A DNA stretch of 6,700 nucleotides from Candidatus Pelagibacterales bacterium (GTDB lineage Bacteria; Pseudomonadota; Alphaproteobacteria; Pelagibacterales; AG-422-B15), in the NCBI GenBank assembly GCA_016777745.1, contig JADHQX010000073.1:1-6700 (forward strand). The letters run 5' to 3'. Each line of letters begins with the position of its first letter. The stretch's first letter is position 1. The translations under genes and the position numbers were made by a program. Shown here piece after piece: positions 5,722 through 6,700 of this stretch. Under the pieces are notes generated by a model that was given only the letters and a program-made list of their open reading frames with translations, was not told the origin of the DNA and made no database searches.

Positions 5722-6700
5722 ATGCCTCTTATTAAAGACTCACTGTATGAATTTGGCTTTGGAAGAACGGACCAAGTTGTTGAAAATAATGTAAGCCTTT
5801 TGGACGAAGCTGTATTTAGCTTCTTATATGGTGGACTTTTTAAAGTTTTAAAATCATTAAATTTATCCAGCATTCTGGATCTAGAAATTATTTTTCGTCT
5901 CTTTGTAAATTTTGAAAAAGGATTGTCTTTTTATGATATTCACTATTTTACGCAAGCGCCAGAAAGAACTTTATGGAGAAGACTAAAATATCTTGAAGAA
6001 GCAGATGTGATTATGCGAAATCGGGGTAAATCGGACAAGAGAACTATTAAATTTCAATTATCTAAAAATGCATATGGTAAGTTAATTGAATCTATTCCTA
6101 AAGAGGATTTAGCAATTACAATATCAAAAATTGCTGTTTCGTATGCAGACAAATTATGGATGTTCAATGTAAGAGATCCTAATAAAATCAAAAAAACTCT
6201 ATTAAACTTATCTAGAAGTGCTGTTTCGATGAGTGAAAATAATTTTTTATCACAATTTTGTTTTGGTCTAGCTTACTATTATGGTTCAAATTATGACCTA
6301 TCAATTAATCATGCTTATAAATCAATACAACTGAATAAAAAATTTGCTCATTCTAGAAGACTATTTGGGTCTGCGCTGTTTCAAATTGGAGAAAAGAAAA
6401 GAGCGTATGTAGAAATGGAAAAAGCTCTCAAACTTTACAATGATGATTATGGCAGGTGGAGAACTAATTTTGAATTTTGGAGATTTAATTATTTAGATGG
6501 AAACATAAAAAAGGCATCTGAGCTAGTTAAAAAACTTAAAGAGTCTGAACCAAATTATCCCCAAACATATTTAGCTGACTTAATAACAAGTGGTTCATTA
6601 AAAAAGAAGGCATCTAAGTCTAAAAAAAGACTACAAGAACTAGTTCCTAATTTTAGCCCGGGAATGATTAAAAATTTCCACTCTTGGGTTACAGATGAGC
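5722..6700 (+). CDS. winged-helix/TPR-like probable regulator, 3' end outside window
   Basis: The frame is open from ATG 5722 to the right edge, 326 codons with no stop; an in-frame TAA at 5710-5712 makes 5722 the first possible start. Residues about 53-122 look like a MarR-type winged helix-turn-helix: helix DLEIIFRLFVNFEKG, helix LSFYDIHYFT, recognition helix PERTLWRRLKYLEEADVI (80-97), and a basic wing NRGKSDKRTIKFQLS (100-114). Residues about 174-282 form TPR-like helical pairs (FCFGLAYYYGSNYDLSINHA, FAHSRRLFGSALFQIGEKKR, and NYLDGNIKKASELVKKL). A lysine-rich link (293-303) leads into LQELVPNFSPGMIKNF, resembling the tail of TPR modules in CadC/HilA-like regulators and some adenylate-cyclase proteins. 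There is no signal peptide or membrane segment in the visible part. I infer a cytoplasmic DNA-binding regulator; the target and the family name are unknown, and I have no homologue in mind that shows this exact order. Confidence 0.7.
   Translation, partial: MPLIKDSLYEFGFGRTDQVVENNVSLLDEAVFSFLYGGLFKVLKSLNLSSILDLEIIFRLFVNFEKGLSFYDIHYFTQAPERTLWRRLKYLEEADVIMRNRGKSDKRTIKFQLSKNAYGKLIESIPKEDLAITISKIAVSYADKLWMFNVRDPNKIKKTLLNLSRSAVSMSENNFLSQFCFGLAYYYGSNYDLSINHAYKSIQLNKKFAHSRRLFGSALFQIGEKKRAYVEMEKALKLYNDDYGRWRTNFEFWRFNYLDGNIKKASELVKKLKESEPNYPQTYLADLITSGSLKKKASKSKKRLQELVPNFSPGMIKNFHSWVTDE

Overview
The window looks like chromosome from an A+T-rich, streamlined alphaproteobacterium, probably marine and planktonic. 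The reasons are very short intergenic gaps with TAATG and ATGA start/stop overlaps, strong A/T codon bias, a bacterial homologue of the complex I accessory subunit NDUFS4 (typical of alphaproteobacteria and mitochondria), and a complete AapJQMP-type general L-amino-acid ABC transporter. I cannot fix the genus; a SAR11-like or HIMB59-like lineage would fit. This assignment is inference.

Left part (1-1327). The window opens inside a carbon-nitrogen hydrolase, the C-terminal third of an N-carbamoylputrescine amidase (aguB-like). It overlaps the start of a 92-aa NDUFS4-like gene by one base. Four bases after that gene's stop comes a complete tRNA-Arg(UCU) with encoded CCA. Directly after the CCA begins an exported Sel1-repeat protein. 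Its reading frame has no ATG, GTG or TTG between the tRNA and its hydrophobic leader, so its start is a real puzzle.

Centre (1328-5544). A 150-base A+T-rich gap carries tandem TTAAC motifs and a 16-bp palindrome and must hold the promoter of the amino-acid uptake operon. The operon encodes a periplasmic binding protein (aapJ), two inner-membrane permeases (aapQ, aapM) and the ATPase (aapP). A perfect 13-bp hairpin with a T-tract lies between aapJ and aapQ. It probably stops most transcripts or protects the aapJ message, so the binding protein is made in excess over the membrane complex. aapQ/aapM/aapP are overlapped and surely cotranscribed.

Right part (5545-6700). A tRNA-Asn(GUU) on the minus strand converges on aapP with only 8 bases between them. 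Divergent from it, a large gene on the plus strand starts at 5722 and runs off the window. It encodes an apparent cytoplasmic regulator with a MarR-like winged-helix N-terminal part and a TPR-like C-terminal part. I do not recognise it as a named family.

Most of the window is ordinary metabolism and transport. The parts most worth a second look are the tRNA-Arg/Sel1 junction and the winged-helix/TPR protein at the right edge.
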